From Shouchella clausii (GTDB lineage Bacteria; Bacillota; Bacilli; Bacillales; Bacillaceae_D): a DNA stretch of 64,000 nucleotides. The notes below the pieces were generated by a model. The model saw only the letters and a program-made list of their open reading frames with translations, searched no databases and was not told the origin of the DNA. The translations under genes and the position numbers were made by a program. Location of the stretch: assembly GCF_001598215.1 (NCBI RefSeq), contig NZ_BCXJ01000001.1:930001-994000 (forward strand). Direction: 5' to 3'. Within the stretch, counting starts at the first letter, position 1. Each line of letters opens with the position of its first letter. This document shows, in pieces, positions 51,939 to 60,156 of this stretch.

Positions 51939-52313
51939 TTGTTTTTTCTTGTATGGGGTTTTTTAGTATGGTTAGGAGCGACAGCGGTTTTTCGTTTTTT
52001 CGGACAGTTTTTCTTCTCACTGGAACAGCCGCTGTTGTTGGTTGCTGCGTATGTAGTTGTAATTCCGTTGATTTTGAGTCTGACTTTTCCTGTTTATCGC
52101 TATAAAAAATTGGGACGGGGAGAACGCCAAAAAGCCGCTGTTTTCATTGCTTTGCCGGGGATGTTGTTCGATGTTGTCGTTTTGTTGTTTTTTGCTAATA
52201 TCTTTGAAAACTTAGATCCAGAAATGGATCGCATGTTTGCATCATGGCTGTTGTGGGCCTACTCAGCGATTCTCCTTACAGGGTTGGTCCCAAGGAAAAG
52301 GAACGTTACTTAA
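51939..52313 (+). CDS. Small four-helix membrane protein (possibly DUF5367 family)
   Basis: 124 residues from TTG 51939, preceded by AAAGGATGTG. Four predicted membrane helices, charged loop YRYKKLGRGERQK after the second, and FENLDPEMDRMFASWLLW before the last. It resembles small uncharacterised Bacillus membrane proteins of the DUF5367 type that sit next to TetR genes. It is likely co-transcribed with and regulated by the TetR protein; possible roles include resistance or lipid-stress response, but nothing in the sequence fixes one. Confidence 0.75.
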   Translation: MFFLVWGFLVWLGATAVFRFFGQFFFSLEQPLLLVAAYVVVIPLILSLTFPVYRYKKLGRGERQKAAVFIALPGMLFDVVVLLFFANIFENLDPEMDRMFASWLLWAYSAILLTGLVPRKRNVT

Positions 52314-52440
52314 TAGGCAAAAAAGGTTATTTTAGCGTAAAGGAAAGAGGCGGAGAAGCGTCTGCCCCAATCACTCTAATTTTATAATGAAAAAGCTGTT
52401 TATAAAGCACATAGCTGTTGAACAAACGATAAAACATGAA

Positions 52441-52488
52441 AGACCTAGAGCAAAGATCATTCGATCTTCGCCTCGGGTCTCTTTTTTT
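52441..52488 (+). terminator. Terminator after the TetR operon
   Basis: A long imperfect hairpin, AGACC...AAGATC pairing with GATCTT...GGGTCT around ATTC, followed by CTTTTTTT. It abuts the end of the convergent LysR gene. Confidence 0.8.
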
Positions 52489-53395
52489 ATGTTATTTGTG
52501 GAGCCGACTCTATTGTAATCACTTTTTTCAAAGCAGCGACCGACTCTTTAAAAAACAGAATCGCATCGTTTTCCCACAGGTGCTGGTGATAAACGAAATA
52601 AATTTGCCGCTTTAATCGGTTGTCATTTAGTTCCGTGAAAGCGAGGTGGTCTTCGCTTTCAATTAGGCGTTTAGAGATGAGGGCGACGGCTTGGCCGAAT
52701 GAAAGCATTTTGATGATCGTTGAAACGGAGTCAAGCTCAATTAAATCCATGTCTTTATCACGGCCTTTTAACCATGTTTTGGAGAAGTGTTTAGTTGAGC
52801 TTGACAGTGTGTGTACGAGCAGGCGTTGTTTGCTTAAGTCGACTTCTGCGAGCGTCTCCACTTTGGAAAAAGGATGGTCTTTGCTGTAGGCAAGCACCAG
52901 TTCATCGCAAGCAAATGCCTCGTAAACAAGCTCTTTTGCTTGGCTGCTTGTTTCCATTATTAAGCCAAAATCAAGTTCTTGCCGGACTAGTTTTTGTTCA
53001 ATTTCAGGTGCGGTTTTTACGTCTAGTGATACATTGATGCGCGGGTAGCGCTCGGCCATTTTGTGGATCAGCTCTGGCATGAATAGTTGGGCAGGGACGC
53101 CGCTAGCCCCTAATTGAAGCGAACCAGCTTCGCCTTTTTTGAATTGAAACAAGGCATGTTCTAATTTTTGGTTTGTTTGGCTCAATTGCTTGGCGTAGTG
53201 GTAGAGGATCTCCCCTCCTGGCGTTAGCCGATATCCACCGGCATTCGTACGGAACAACTTTATGCCGTATTCTTTTTCAAGTGAACGGATATGAAACGAT
53301 ACGGTGGGGGCGGACAGTTTTAACTGCTGAGCAGTCTCGGTCATTTTTTTCGTTTCGACAAGCGTTAAAAAGACGTCTAGCTTTTGAATGTTCAC
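52487..53395 (-). CDS. LysR-family regulator divergent from the ABC/CYTH operon
   Basis: 302 residues, N-terminal helix-turn-helix (MTETAQQLKLSAPTVSFHIRSLEKEYG, residues 18-44) and a LysR effector domain with LQLGASGVPAQLFMPELI. It is divergent from the operon at 53533 with 137 bases between, the usual arrangement of a LysR activator and its target. TTAACGT occurs twice in the gap. Confidence 0.9.
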   Translation of the reverse strand: MNIQKLDVFLTLVETKKMTETAQQLKLSAPTVSFHIRSLEKEYGIKLFRTNAGGYRLTPGGEILYHYAKQLSQTNQKLEHALFQFKKGEAGSLQLGASGVPAQLFMPELIHKMAERYPRINVSLDVKTAPEIEQKLVRQELDFGLIMETSSQAKELVYEAFACDELVLAYSKDHPFSKVETLAEVDLSKQRLLVHTLSSSTKHFSKTWLKGRDKDMDLIELDSVSTIIKMLSFGQAVALISKRLIESEDHLAFTELNDNRLKRQIYFVYHQHLWENDAILFFKESVAALKKVITIESAPQIT

Positions 53396-53461
53396 TTTAT
53401 CACCTTAACGTATTTTAGATTTTTTCTAACTACACGATGATTTTCGCAGATTTATTTTAAT

Positions 53462-53471
53462 TTAACGTTAA
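53462..53471. promoter_or_regulatory. Palindrome in the LysR/ABC intergenic region
   Basis: TTAACGTTAA is a perfect 10-bp palindrome, and half of it (TTAACGT) recurs near 53405. It is a candidate LysR binding site, though shorter than a typical T-N11-A box. Confidence 0.4.
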
Positions 53472-53532
53472 CGGAAGATTAATCATGTCTATACATTCGG
53501 CTCCTATACTCAGTAGTTGAGGGGAGGATTCC

Positions 53533-54507
53533 ATGAAAATTACCTTAAAAGGGATTGAGAAAGCATATGGATCATTCCAAGCTGTAAAACCGCTTGATTT
53601 AACAATCGAGGACAGGTTTGTGACGATTCTTGGGCAATCAGGGTGCGGAAAAACAACTTTGCTTAAAATGCTTGCTGGCCTGACCGAGCCAACGGCGGGA
53701 GAGTTGTTTTTCGATGACCACCTTATTTTCTCGAAAGCAAGGAAGACGAATGTCAAACCGAATAAACGAGGCATTGCCATGGTATTTCAAGACTTTGGCT
53801 TGTGGCCCCATATGACTGTGTACGACAACATCGCCTTCGGTTTACGCAACATACGTTCAAAGAAAGATAGGCGCGATGCAGTGAACGAAGCGTTAGCAAA
53901 AGTAAGGCTCGAAGACAAAGCGACTAAAAAGCCAGGCGAACTATCTGGAGGGCAACAGCAACGTGTTGCATTGGCGAGGGCGATTGCGGTGAATCCAAAG
54001 CTGATTTTATTCGATGAAGCGCTCAGTGCCCTTGATGCGATCTTGCGTGAGCAGATGCGGGAAGAGATTTTGGCGATTGTCCAAAAAATTGGCGCGCAAG
54101 CGATTTTTGTGACACATGACCAAACAGAGGCAATGGCCATGTCAGACATGATGATCGTGATGGAAGCAGGACATGTTGTTCAAACAGGACGACCTGAACA
54201 CATTTATCGATCGCCCGCACACGCTTATGTCGCTGATTTTATCGGCAAAGCGAATTGGATGAAAAGCCAAGAGGGGATGATTAGACCTGAGCGCATTTCT
54301 TTGCAGCCAAAAGGGCATGCACGCGCTCAAACAGGCCACGTCCGCAAAAGCTTATTTACAGGAGACCGCTATTTGATTGTGGCTGAAGTTAATGGCCAGC
54401 ATTGGCAGTTCTATGATCAAAATCCTCATGAAATGGGTTCCTCTATTACGTTGTACGTACAAGAAAGCGACATTCATTATTTCCAAAAACAGGAGGCTTC
54501 TTCATGA
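53533..54507 (+). CDS. ABC importer ATPase, FbpC/AfuC/PotA type
   Basis: 324 residues. Walker A GQSGCGKTT (about 36-44), Q-loop in MVFQDFGLWPHM, signature LSGGQQQRVALARA, Walker B LILFDEALSALD and switch histidine in VTHDQTEAMAMSD. A C-terminal OB-like domain follows. This subfamily powers import of ferric iron, hexose phosphates, phosphonates, thiamine or polyamines. The binding-protein gene starts inside its stop codon region (overlap 4 bases). Confidence 0.92.
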   Translation: MKITLKGIEKAYGSFQAVKPLDLTIEDRFVTILGQSGCGKTTLLKMLAGLTEPTAGELFFDDHLIFSKARKTNVKPNKRGIAMVFQDFGLWPHMTVYDNIAFGLRNIRSKKDRRDAVNEALAKVRLEDKATKKPGELSGGQQQRVALARAIAVNPKLILFDEALSALDAILREQMREEILAIVQKIGAQAIFVTHDQTEAMAMSDMMIVMEAGHVVQTGRPEHIYRSPAHAYVADFIGKANWMKSQEGMIRPERISLQPKGHARAQTGHVRKSLFTGDRYLIVAEVNGQHWQFYDQNPHEMGSSITLYVQESDIHYFQKQEASS

Positions 54508-55535
54508 TGAAAAAAACAACAATCGCTCCAGTAGCCGGCATCGGAGCTGCGCTGTTTCTCCTTAGTGCATGCGGAGCAGAGGTAGGCGGGGAAGGGAACA
54601 CAGCAACTGAAAGCACGTCCTCTAATGAAAACCAAAGCATTACGGTGTATTCGGCTGGGCCTGAAGGGTTGGCTGAAGACATTAAAACCGCTTTTGAAGA
54701 GGAGACCGGTATTCAAGTCGACATGTTTCAAGGGACAACGGGAAAAATTCTTTCCAGGCTTGAAGCGGAGTCTAACAATCCAGTTGCCGATGTGGTCGTC
54801 CTTGCCTCAGTACCGTCAATGGAAGGGTTAAAATCAGAAGGGATGCTCCAGCCTTATGAAGCCCAAAACGGCGAACTTATGAACCCAGAATGGAGCGATA
54901 GCGACCATTATTATTATGGATACAGCGCTTCGGCTCTTGGAGTAGCTTACAACACGAATCAAGTCGACAATCCTCCTGGTCAGTGGACAGACTTTAGTGA
55001 TCCTGAGTGGGCCAATCGGGTGACGATGCCTGATCCGACTTCCTCTGGTTCAGCAGTTGACTTCTTGTACGGGTTAACGAGCACAGAAGCGGACGGATGG
55101 GAATGGATTGAAGGTTGGATCGACAATGGCTTGCTTGTCGCTGGGGCGAATAAAGAATCCCTAGATGCGGTCATTACTGGAGACAGAGACGTCGTTGTGT
55201 CCGCGGTCGATTACATGGCGTACAAAGCGAAAGCGAGCGGTGAGCCGATTGAGATTTACTACCCTGAAAGCGGAACAGTGATCAGTCCACGTGCAGCTGG
55301 AGTATTGGCCGATGCCACCAATGTCAGCGGCGCACAAGCATACATCGATTTTCTCCTTTCCGATAAAGCGCAGCAGCTCGTCGCCGATGCCTATCTTCTG
55401 CCAGGCAATGAAGAGATTGCGTTAAGCGACCGCGCTTCGCTAAGTGAAATTCCTGTACTCCCAGTTACGTGGGAAGGAGCGGAAGAAAAGCAAATTGATA
55501 CATTAAATGAGTTTACGTCGAAGTTGCAGCAATGA
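54504..55535 (+). CDS. ABC substrate-binding lipoprotein, FbpA/AfuA-like (SBP family 1)
   Basis: 343 residues with a signal peptide and a lipobox LSAC at about residue 18. The mature domain has ITVYSAGPEGLAEDI, GTTGKILSRLEAE, YGYSASALGVAYNT and VTMPDPTSSGSAVDFLYG, the pattern of FbpA/AfuA/2-aminoethylphosphonate binders. The tyrosine pair of ferric-ion binders is not obvious (the usual YY near the C-terminus is missing), which favours a phosphorylated organic ligand such as a sugar phosphate or phosphonate over iron. Its neighbours (MBL hydrolase and CYTH protein) agree with a phosphate ester. Confidence 0.87.
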   Translation: MMKKTTIAPVAGIGAALFLLSACGAEVGGEGNTATESTSSNENQSITVYSAGPEGLAEDIKTAFEEETGIQVDMFQGTTGKILSRLEAESNNPVADVVVLASVPSMEGLKSEGMLQPYEAQNGELMNPEWSDSDHYYYGYSASALGVAYNTNQVDNPPGQWTDFSDPEWANRVTMPDPTSSGSAVDFLYGLTSTEADGWEWIEGWIDNGLLVAGANKESLDAVITGDRDVVVSAVDYMAYKAKASGEPIEIYYPESGTVISPRAAGVLADATNVSGAQAYIDFLLSDKAQQLVADAYLLPGNEEIALSDRASLSEIPVLPVTWEGAEEKQIDTLNEFTSKLQQ

Positions 55536-55548
55536 TGGAGGATTCATA

Positions 55549-57207
55549 ATGGTTGTCAGGAAACACATTTCGTTTGGCGCATTGCTCATATTGCTTGCAG
55601 CATTGGCGGCAGCGCCGTTGTTTGCGGTATTCGTACAGACATTTTTCCGAGATGGCTCGTTTTCTCTCGATACGTTTTTGGCTACGCTACAACATGGCCG
55701 AGTTCTGTCAACGATGCGCCATTCGTTTTTGCTAGGTTTGTATGTAATCGCCGCAACGACGTGCATTGCCCTTCCTCTTGCGTTGATCCGAACCAAAACA
55801 AGGCTGGCCAAGCACGATTGGCTAGATCTCGTCTTTACGATTCCATTTATGACGCCTCCTTATATTGGTTCAATGGGCTGGATTCTGTTTATGCAAAACA
55901 ATGGCTATTACGAGCAGCTGTTTTCAACAGCAGCCCCGTCATCGTTTTTTAGCATAGCAGGCATGGTTTTCATTATGAGCATGCACTTATACCCGTTTTT
56001 GTACTTGATGCTAAAAAATGCGCTTGTTCGAATGAATGGTTCTTTTCAAGACGCAGCGCTCGTTTATGGGGCGAACCCAATCAGCAACTGGATCCGCGTT
56101 GTTCTGCCATTGCTCTTATCCAGCTACGTAATGGCGGCATTGCTTATTTTTATTAAAACATTAGCGGAGTTCGGCACGCCGGCGACATTTGGAAAACGGA
56201 TTGGCTATCCTGTTTTCACAACGGAAATCCATCAATACTTGTCCCGTTGGCCTGTCGATATTCCAGCAGCAACGTCGTTGTCATTTGTGCTATTAGGTGT
56301 GTGCATGGCTGTTTGGTATATGCAAAGTCTTGTTAGCCAGAAATTTGCATACGGCATTCATTCTGGCAAGTCGTCTATGCAAACAAGACAAGTCGAATCG
56401 TGGCCTATCACTGTTAGTGCTTATGTGTTTACGGGCGTGATTCTGCTGTTATCGATCGGCATTCCGTATTTCTCGATTGTCGCCACTTCACTGCTCGATG
56501 TCCGCGGCGATGGGTTAAGTTGGTCAAACCTTACGTTTGGTCATTACGTAGAGCTGTTTTCGTTCCAGTCATCTGGCTATCACGCTTTTATGAACAGCGT
56601 TGGGTTTGCGTTTGCTGCTGCATCAATTGCCTCGCTGCTTGGTTTCTTCACGGCGTTGTATGTTAAAAATGCTTCTTCTAAGCGGCAGAAACTAATTGAT
56701 TTGACAAGTTTGTTGCCAAATATTGTGCCAGGCATTGTCTTTGTTGTTGGCTTGATTTTATTTTGGAATGCAAGTTGGCTGCCAGCCACTGTCTACAATA
56801 CGAAATGGATGCCGATTCTCACGTACATTGTTTTGTTTTTGCCTTACTCGGTCCAGTACACAAAGGCAGCATTATCACAGCTCGACCAATCGATTGACCA
56901 TGCCAATTCCATTTATGGGCCGACGGCAGCGAGTATTCTTGTGCGAGTATGGCTCCCCCTTCTCGCACAAGGTGTTTTGGCCGGATGGATCATGACGTTT
57001 ATTATTTCGATGCGCGAGTTAGTTGGTTCGCTTTTAATTCTTCCACCATCTGTTCAAACAGGCGCTACGTTTATTTACAGCCAATTTGAACAAGGAAACG
57101 TTTCCCTCGGGATGGCGATGGCTGTGGTGACCGTATTAATGACAGTCGTGTTTTTATATGTGGTCGAATGGCTGCAGCGAAAGGCGCTCGTAAAGCAACA
57201 TGGTTAA
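55549..57207 (+). CDS. ABC permease, FbpB/AfuB-like fused double permease
   Basis: 552 residues from ATG 55549 with TGGAGG upstream. Twelve membrane helices in two homologous halves, each with a degenerate EAA loop (FQDAALVYGANPISNWIRVVLPLL near 180; DQSIDHANSIYGPTAASILVRVWLPLL near 455). One chain forms the whole pore. It is translationally coupled to the hydrolase gene, which overlaps its last 8 bases. Confidence 0.92.
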   Translation: MVVRKHISFGALLILLAALAAAPLFAVFVQTFFRDGSFSLDTFLATLQHGRVLSTMRHSFLLGLYVIAATTCIALPLALIRTKTRLAKHDWLDLVFTIPFMTPPYIGSMGWILFMQNNGYYEQLFSTAAPSSFFSIAGMVFIMSMHLYPFLYLMLKNALVRMNGSFQDAALVYGANPISNWIRVVLPLLLSSYVMAALLIFIKTLAEFGTPATFGKRIGYPVFTTEIHQYLSRWPVDIPAATSLSFVLLGVCMAVWYMQSLVSQKFAYGIHSGKSSMQTRQVESWPITVSAYVFTGVILLLSIGIPYFSIVATSLLDVRGDGLSWSNLTFGHYVELFSFQSSGYHAFMNSVGFAFAAASIASLLGFFTALYVKNASSKRQKLIDLTSLLPNIVPGIVFVVGLILFWNASWLPATVYNTKWMPILTYIVLFLPYSVQYTKAALSQLDQSIDHANSIYGPTAASILVRVWLPLLAQGVLAGWIMTFIISMRELVGSLLILPPSVQTGATFIYSQFEQGNVSLGMAMAVVTVLMTVVFLYVVEWLQRKALVKQHG

Positions 57208-58303
57208 AGTAACGGCGTTAGGGGGAGTCGGCGAATACGGCCGCAACTGTTTTTTGCTTAAAGAGGAAGCGACCAATCAAACGATTTTGCTTGACTGCGG
57301 CGTCAAAAATGGAAAACCAGAACAATTTCCTGCAATTACTGAGCAACTAGCTTCTGCCATTGATGTTGTGTTTATTTCCCATGTTCATAACGACCATGTC
57401 GGCGCTTTGCCATTGCTCGCAGCAAAAGGATTTACGAAAGAGATATGGCTGAGCGAGGCGAGCCTTGCCCAGATTGAACCGATTAAGAGCGTCTGGCGCA
57501 AGAAAGCGGATGTTTCGCCGTATTCAAGCAGTGATGTTGACAAGCTCCGCTTCCAATCGTTCCCTAGCAATTCAAGAGGGAAGTGGACGAAACTATCCGA
57601 TCACTTGTCTTTTACATGGGGGTATAGCGGCCATATGCTTGGTAGCGTTTGGTATGTATTACAAGTCGGAAAACACATGATTTTCTTTTCCGGCGATATG
57701 TCACTTGAATCGCCGCTGCTTGTAACGGATTACCCTAGAAAAATGGGTTACGACGTCGCTTTGCTTGATACGGGCCATAGTGGCATCACGATGCCACGGG
57801 AAAAGAGTATGGAAGCGATTCTTGCTTTTGTGCACGACCCAGCTAGACGCTATACGATTCCCGTTTCGATTTCAGGCAAAGCGTTTGACTTAATGTACTT
57901 ACTGTACACGAACCTTCCAGACAGAATCTTTTTTATTGAAGCTTCTTTTCGAAAAAGCGCACATCTTTATTTGCAGTTTAGCGATAACATCAACAGTGCT
58001 AAGCAAGCTGCTTTGACAGAGATGTTACAAAGCGAACGGGTTCAGTTTGGTTTTGAGCCAGCAGACCAACGGCCAGGCATTTATATTTCTGAACAGCCTG
58101 TTGTTGGATGTGTCCCGATTTCAACTAGCGATTTGACCGCTCAGTCTTTTTATAAATCCCATCCTGATCTAGCTGACACGAATCATTTGCTTAAGTTTGT
58201 CAAAGCGAAGCAATACCTTTTCTTTCACAGCAGGCAGAAAGACTTGCGCCATTTGCTTTCGCAGATTCCTCATTATCAATCAAAACATATTGGAGGCGTA
58301 TGA
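57200..58303 (+). CDS. MBL-fold metallo-hydrolase, RNase J/CPSF-like
   Basis: 367 residues. The metal-binding motif is HVHNDHVGALPLL (about residues 56-68), with further ligands in SGHMLGSVWY, FSGDMS and LDTGHSG. The order resembles beta-CASP/RNase J and related phosphodiesterase proteins, but the beta-CASP domain looks reduced. No signal peptide. Located between a permease for a probable phosphorylated ligand and a secreted CYTH-like protein, it may hydrolyse the imported phosphodiester. Start and stop both overlap neighbouring genes, so it belongs to the same operon. Confidence 0.85.
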   Translation: MVKVTALGGVGEYGRNCFLLKEEATNQTILLDCGVKNGKPEQFPAITEQLASAIDVVFISHVHNDHVGALPLLAAKGFTKEIWLSEASLAQIEPIKSVWRKKADVSPYSSSDVDKLRFQSFPSNSRGKWTKLSDHLSFTWGYSGHMLGSVWYVLQVGKHMIFFSGDMSLESPLLVTDYPRKMGYDVALLDTGHSGITMPREKSMEAILAFVHDPARRYTIPVSISGKAFDLMYLLYTNLPDRIFFIEASFRKSAHLYLQFSDNINSAKQAALTEMLQSERVQFGFEPADQRPGIYISEQPVVGCVPISTSDLTAQSFYKSHPDLADTNHLLKFVKAKQYLFFHSRQKDLRHLLSQIPHYQSKHIGGV

Positions 58304-58305
58304 CA

Positions 58306-59100
58306 ATGAAAAAAACGATGGCTGTTGCCGCTCTTGCATTGGTTGCCGTGCTTGCTGCTGAAAGCAGCGCACAAGCCAATAGTCCGATTGTTCCAGGCTA
58401 TGAAGTAAAGTTTAACCTCGACGTTGATCAATTTGACAATGAAGACGAGATCGTATCGGCTTTCCATGCTGTCCACGATGAAGACGTGAACGTCTATTAT
58501 TTTGATACGCCCGAGCAACAGTTTCGCGAAAACGGCTACATTCACCGGTTGCGTGTGTATGGGAGCGATAAGAAAACCGATCTAACTTATAAAAAAGTGT
58601 TTCCGAATAGGACGGTTGACGAGGCGATAAACGAAGCAACGTTGCGAGGGTTTCACGGCGATATGTCAAATTACAAATTTGAAAACGACCGTAAACAAGG
58701 CAAAGACACGTTCTCCATTAGCAGAAAAGAGAAATTTAAAAAGACAGACGATATTCATTTTGAAGGGATTGACGAACAAAGCGTGATTGCCCTTTTCAGA
58801 AAAGAAGCACCGAAAAAATATGCCGGTTGGGATGACACGAGTTGGTATGACGCTACATTAAGCCGTTCCATTTCGTACGGGCCAGCATTGGCGAAGACCT
58901 ATGAAGGCGAATATCTCGGAATCGATGCCGATCTGGAAATCTGGTCGTATCAAGGCGAGTTGCTGGCAGAACTATCAACTAAGACGCCAGATCAAGCAGA
59001 AGCGGACGCGATTGAAGCTGCCTGGCTCCATGGCTTAACAGAATCTGGCTGGCTAAGCGCTGACCAAACGTCGAAAACGAGTTTTGTGATGGATCGGTAA
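58306..59100 (+). CDS. Secreted CYTH-like (triphosphate tunnel) domain protein
   Basis: 264 residues from ATG 58306, eight bases after GGAGG. A signal peptide ending around AQA (residues 23-26) precedes a CYTH-like domain: EVKFNLDVDQF at the first strand, YFDTPEQQFRENGYIHRLRVY and LTYKKVFPN with the basic tunnel residues, then ISRKEKF and IDADLEIWSYQGELLAELSTK. CYTH proteins bind tri- or polyphosphate groups inside a beta-barrel; adenylyl cyclase CyaB, thiamine triphosphatase and polyphosphate enzymes belong here. Nearly all are cytoplasmic; secretion and linkage to an importer are unusual. Catalytic activity is unproven, and a ligand-capturing role is equally possible. Confidence 0.75.
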   Translation: MKKTMAVAALALVAVLAAESSAQANSPIVPGYEVKFNLDVDQFDNEDEIVSAFHAVHDEDVNVYYFDTPEQQFRENGYIHRLRVYGSDKKTDLTYKKVFPNRTVDEAINEATLRGFHGDMSNYKFENDRKQGKDTFSISRKEKFKKTDDIHFEGIDEQSVIALFRKEAPKKYAGWDDTSWYDATLSRSISYGPALAKTYEGEYLGIDADLEIWSYQGELLAELSTKTPDQAEADAIEAAWLHGLTESGWLSADQTSKTSFVMDR

Positions 59101-59130
59101 AGGGATCAGCGTGAATAAGAGAAGTACTTT

Positions 59131-59176
59131 AAACAGGCTCTTCCTATCTATCAATGGATAAGAAGAGCCTGTTTAT
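59131..59176. terminator. Bidirectional terminator
   Basis: AAACAGGCTCTTC and GAAGAGCCTGTTT form a perfect 13-bp stem, with an 18-base loop that can partly pair (TATC/GATA). A-rich and T-rich ends allow it to serve both the CYTH operon and the converging gene at 59180. Confidence 0.88.
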
Positions 59177-59179
59177 CGA

Positions 59180-59680
59180 TCAACTGTCCCATTCGAATAC
59201 AGCGGCGGGAATATGTTTTATGAATTTATCTAGTTTGATAGGGAAATACGCTTCAATATCTCGCCTTAAGCCTTTCTCTAATGTTAAAAACGCTCGAAAT
59301 AAGTAGTCTAGGTCAAATACATTATAGAGCTCTTGTTCTGCCCAAATCGATTTCAGTCTAGCGCTATCGCCAAAAGGAATGATAGAGAGAATCGCTCCGT
59401 CCTCGTATTCATCAAACTCCAACGTATAGTAATGAAATTCCTGCGCTATTTTAGACTGGTCAATTGCCTGCTTCCAATTATACAAGTATGTATAAAACTC
59501 GAGTATGGGGAACTCTTCTTGATCAAAGTAAAGGTCGTCATTGATAAAAATTTTAAAGCGTGCACTGACATCTAAAATCGCAGAAACGTCTTTTCTTTGT
59601 TTATCAGTAATCCCGTTTCTGTCACTAGTGAACTGATACTCCATTTTTATTTGAGTGGATTGGCTGTCCATGGCATTCAT
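59180..59680 (-). CDS. Uncharacterised 166-residue protein
   Basis: Soluble, acidic and aromatic-rich, with no signal peptide or membrane segment. Notable segments: FKIFINDDLYFDQEEFPILEF, YYTLEFDEYEDGAILSIIPFG and IWAEQELYNVFDLDYLFRAF. These look like a small beta-rich domain followed by a helix; similar short proteins are common in Bacillus, and some belong to toxin-immunity or recently numbered DUF families. I cannot assign a function. GGAGTGG precedes ATG 59680. Confidence 0.7.
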   Translation of the reverse strand: MNAMDSQSTQIKMEYQFTSDRNGITDKQRKDVSAILDVSARFKIFINDDLYFDQEEFPILEFYTYLYNWKQAIDQSKIAQEFHYYTLEFDEYEDGAILSIIPFGDSARLKSIWAEQELYNVFDLDYLFRAFLTLEKGLRRDIEAYFPIKLDKFIKHIPAAVFEWDS

Positions 59681-59909
59681 AAATTTCCACCACTCCTTTA
59701 ATAGATAAAATGATGACGCAAAAAGGAAGACGACGAATCAGAACCATTATAATTGAATAGTGCTTGATTTTACATCCCTATTTCATGTAGGGCACCGCTC
59801 TTGCAGAAACTACTAGAGGAATCTCAACAACAAAGGCACCTCAACACATAGCAGCCTGCTTGGGAACAGCTAGCTGCTATGCGTAGCAAGTCAATTTGCT
59901 CTACTTTGT

Positions 59910-60030
59910 TTACAAATTGCCTGTTAAACGCTTGTGCTTCCCCTTTGCCATCCGTTTTTCAACCGGTATAAACAAAGCGATGATGCCAATCGCGGCGAAA
60001 AGGATAAAGGCAAACGGATAAGCAGTGATT
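59910..60030 (-). pseudogene. C-terminal remnant of an MFS transporter
   Basis: Read on the reverse strand from about 60030, ITAYPFAFILFAAIGIIALF is followed by IPVEKRMAKGKHKRLTGNL and a stop at 59910. A last membrane helix with a basic tail is how MFS permeases end. No upstream part remains, so this is a deletion remnant in the 476-base gap between the uncharacterised gene and the ligase gene. Confidence 0.65.
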
Positions 60031-60156
60031 CAAATGATTTTAAGACATTTTTTATGAAATGAAAAAATGGGCAACGAGACCCGATCTTTCCTGTTTAACT
60101 ACCCAAAATAAGAAATATTCTGTATGATATAGCTAAATGGAAGGGGGAGTCATCAG

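Noticed and set aside
54504-55535. Calling the ABC system a ferric iron importer
   Set aside because: The paired C-terminal tyrosines of FbpA are not apparent, and the MBL and CYTH neighbours fit a phosphorylated ligand better.
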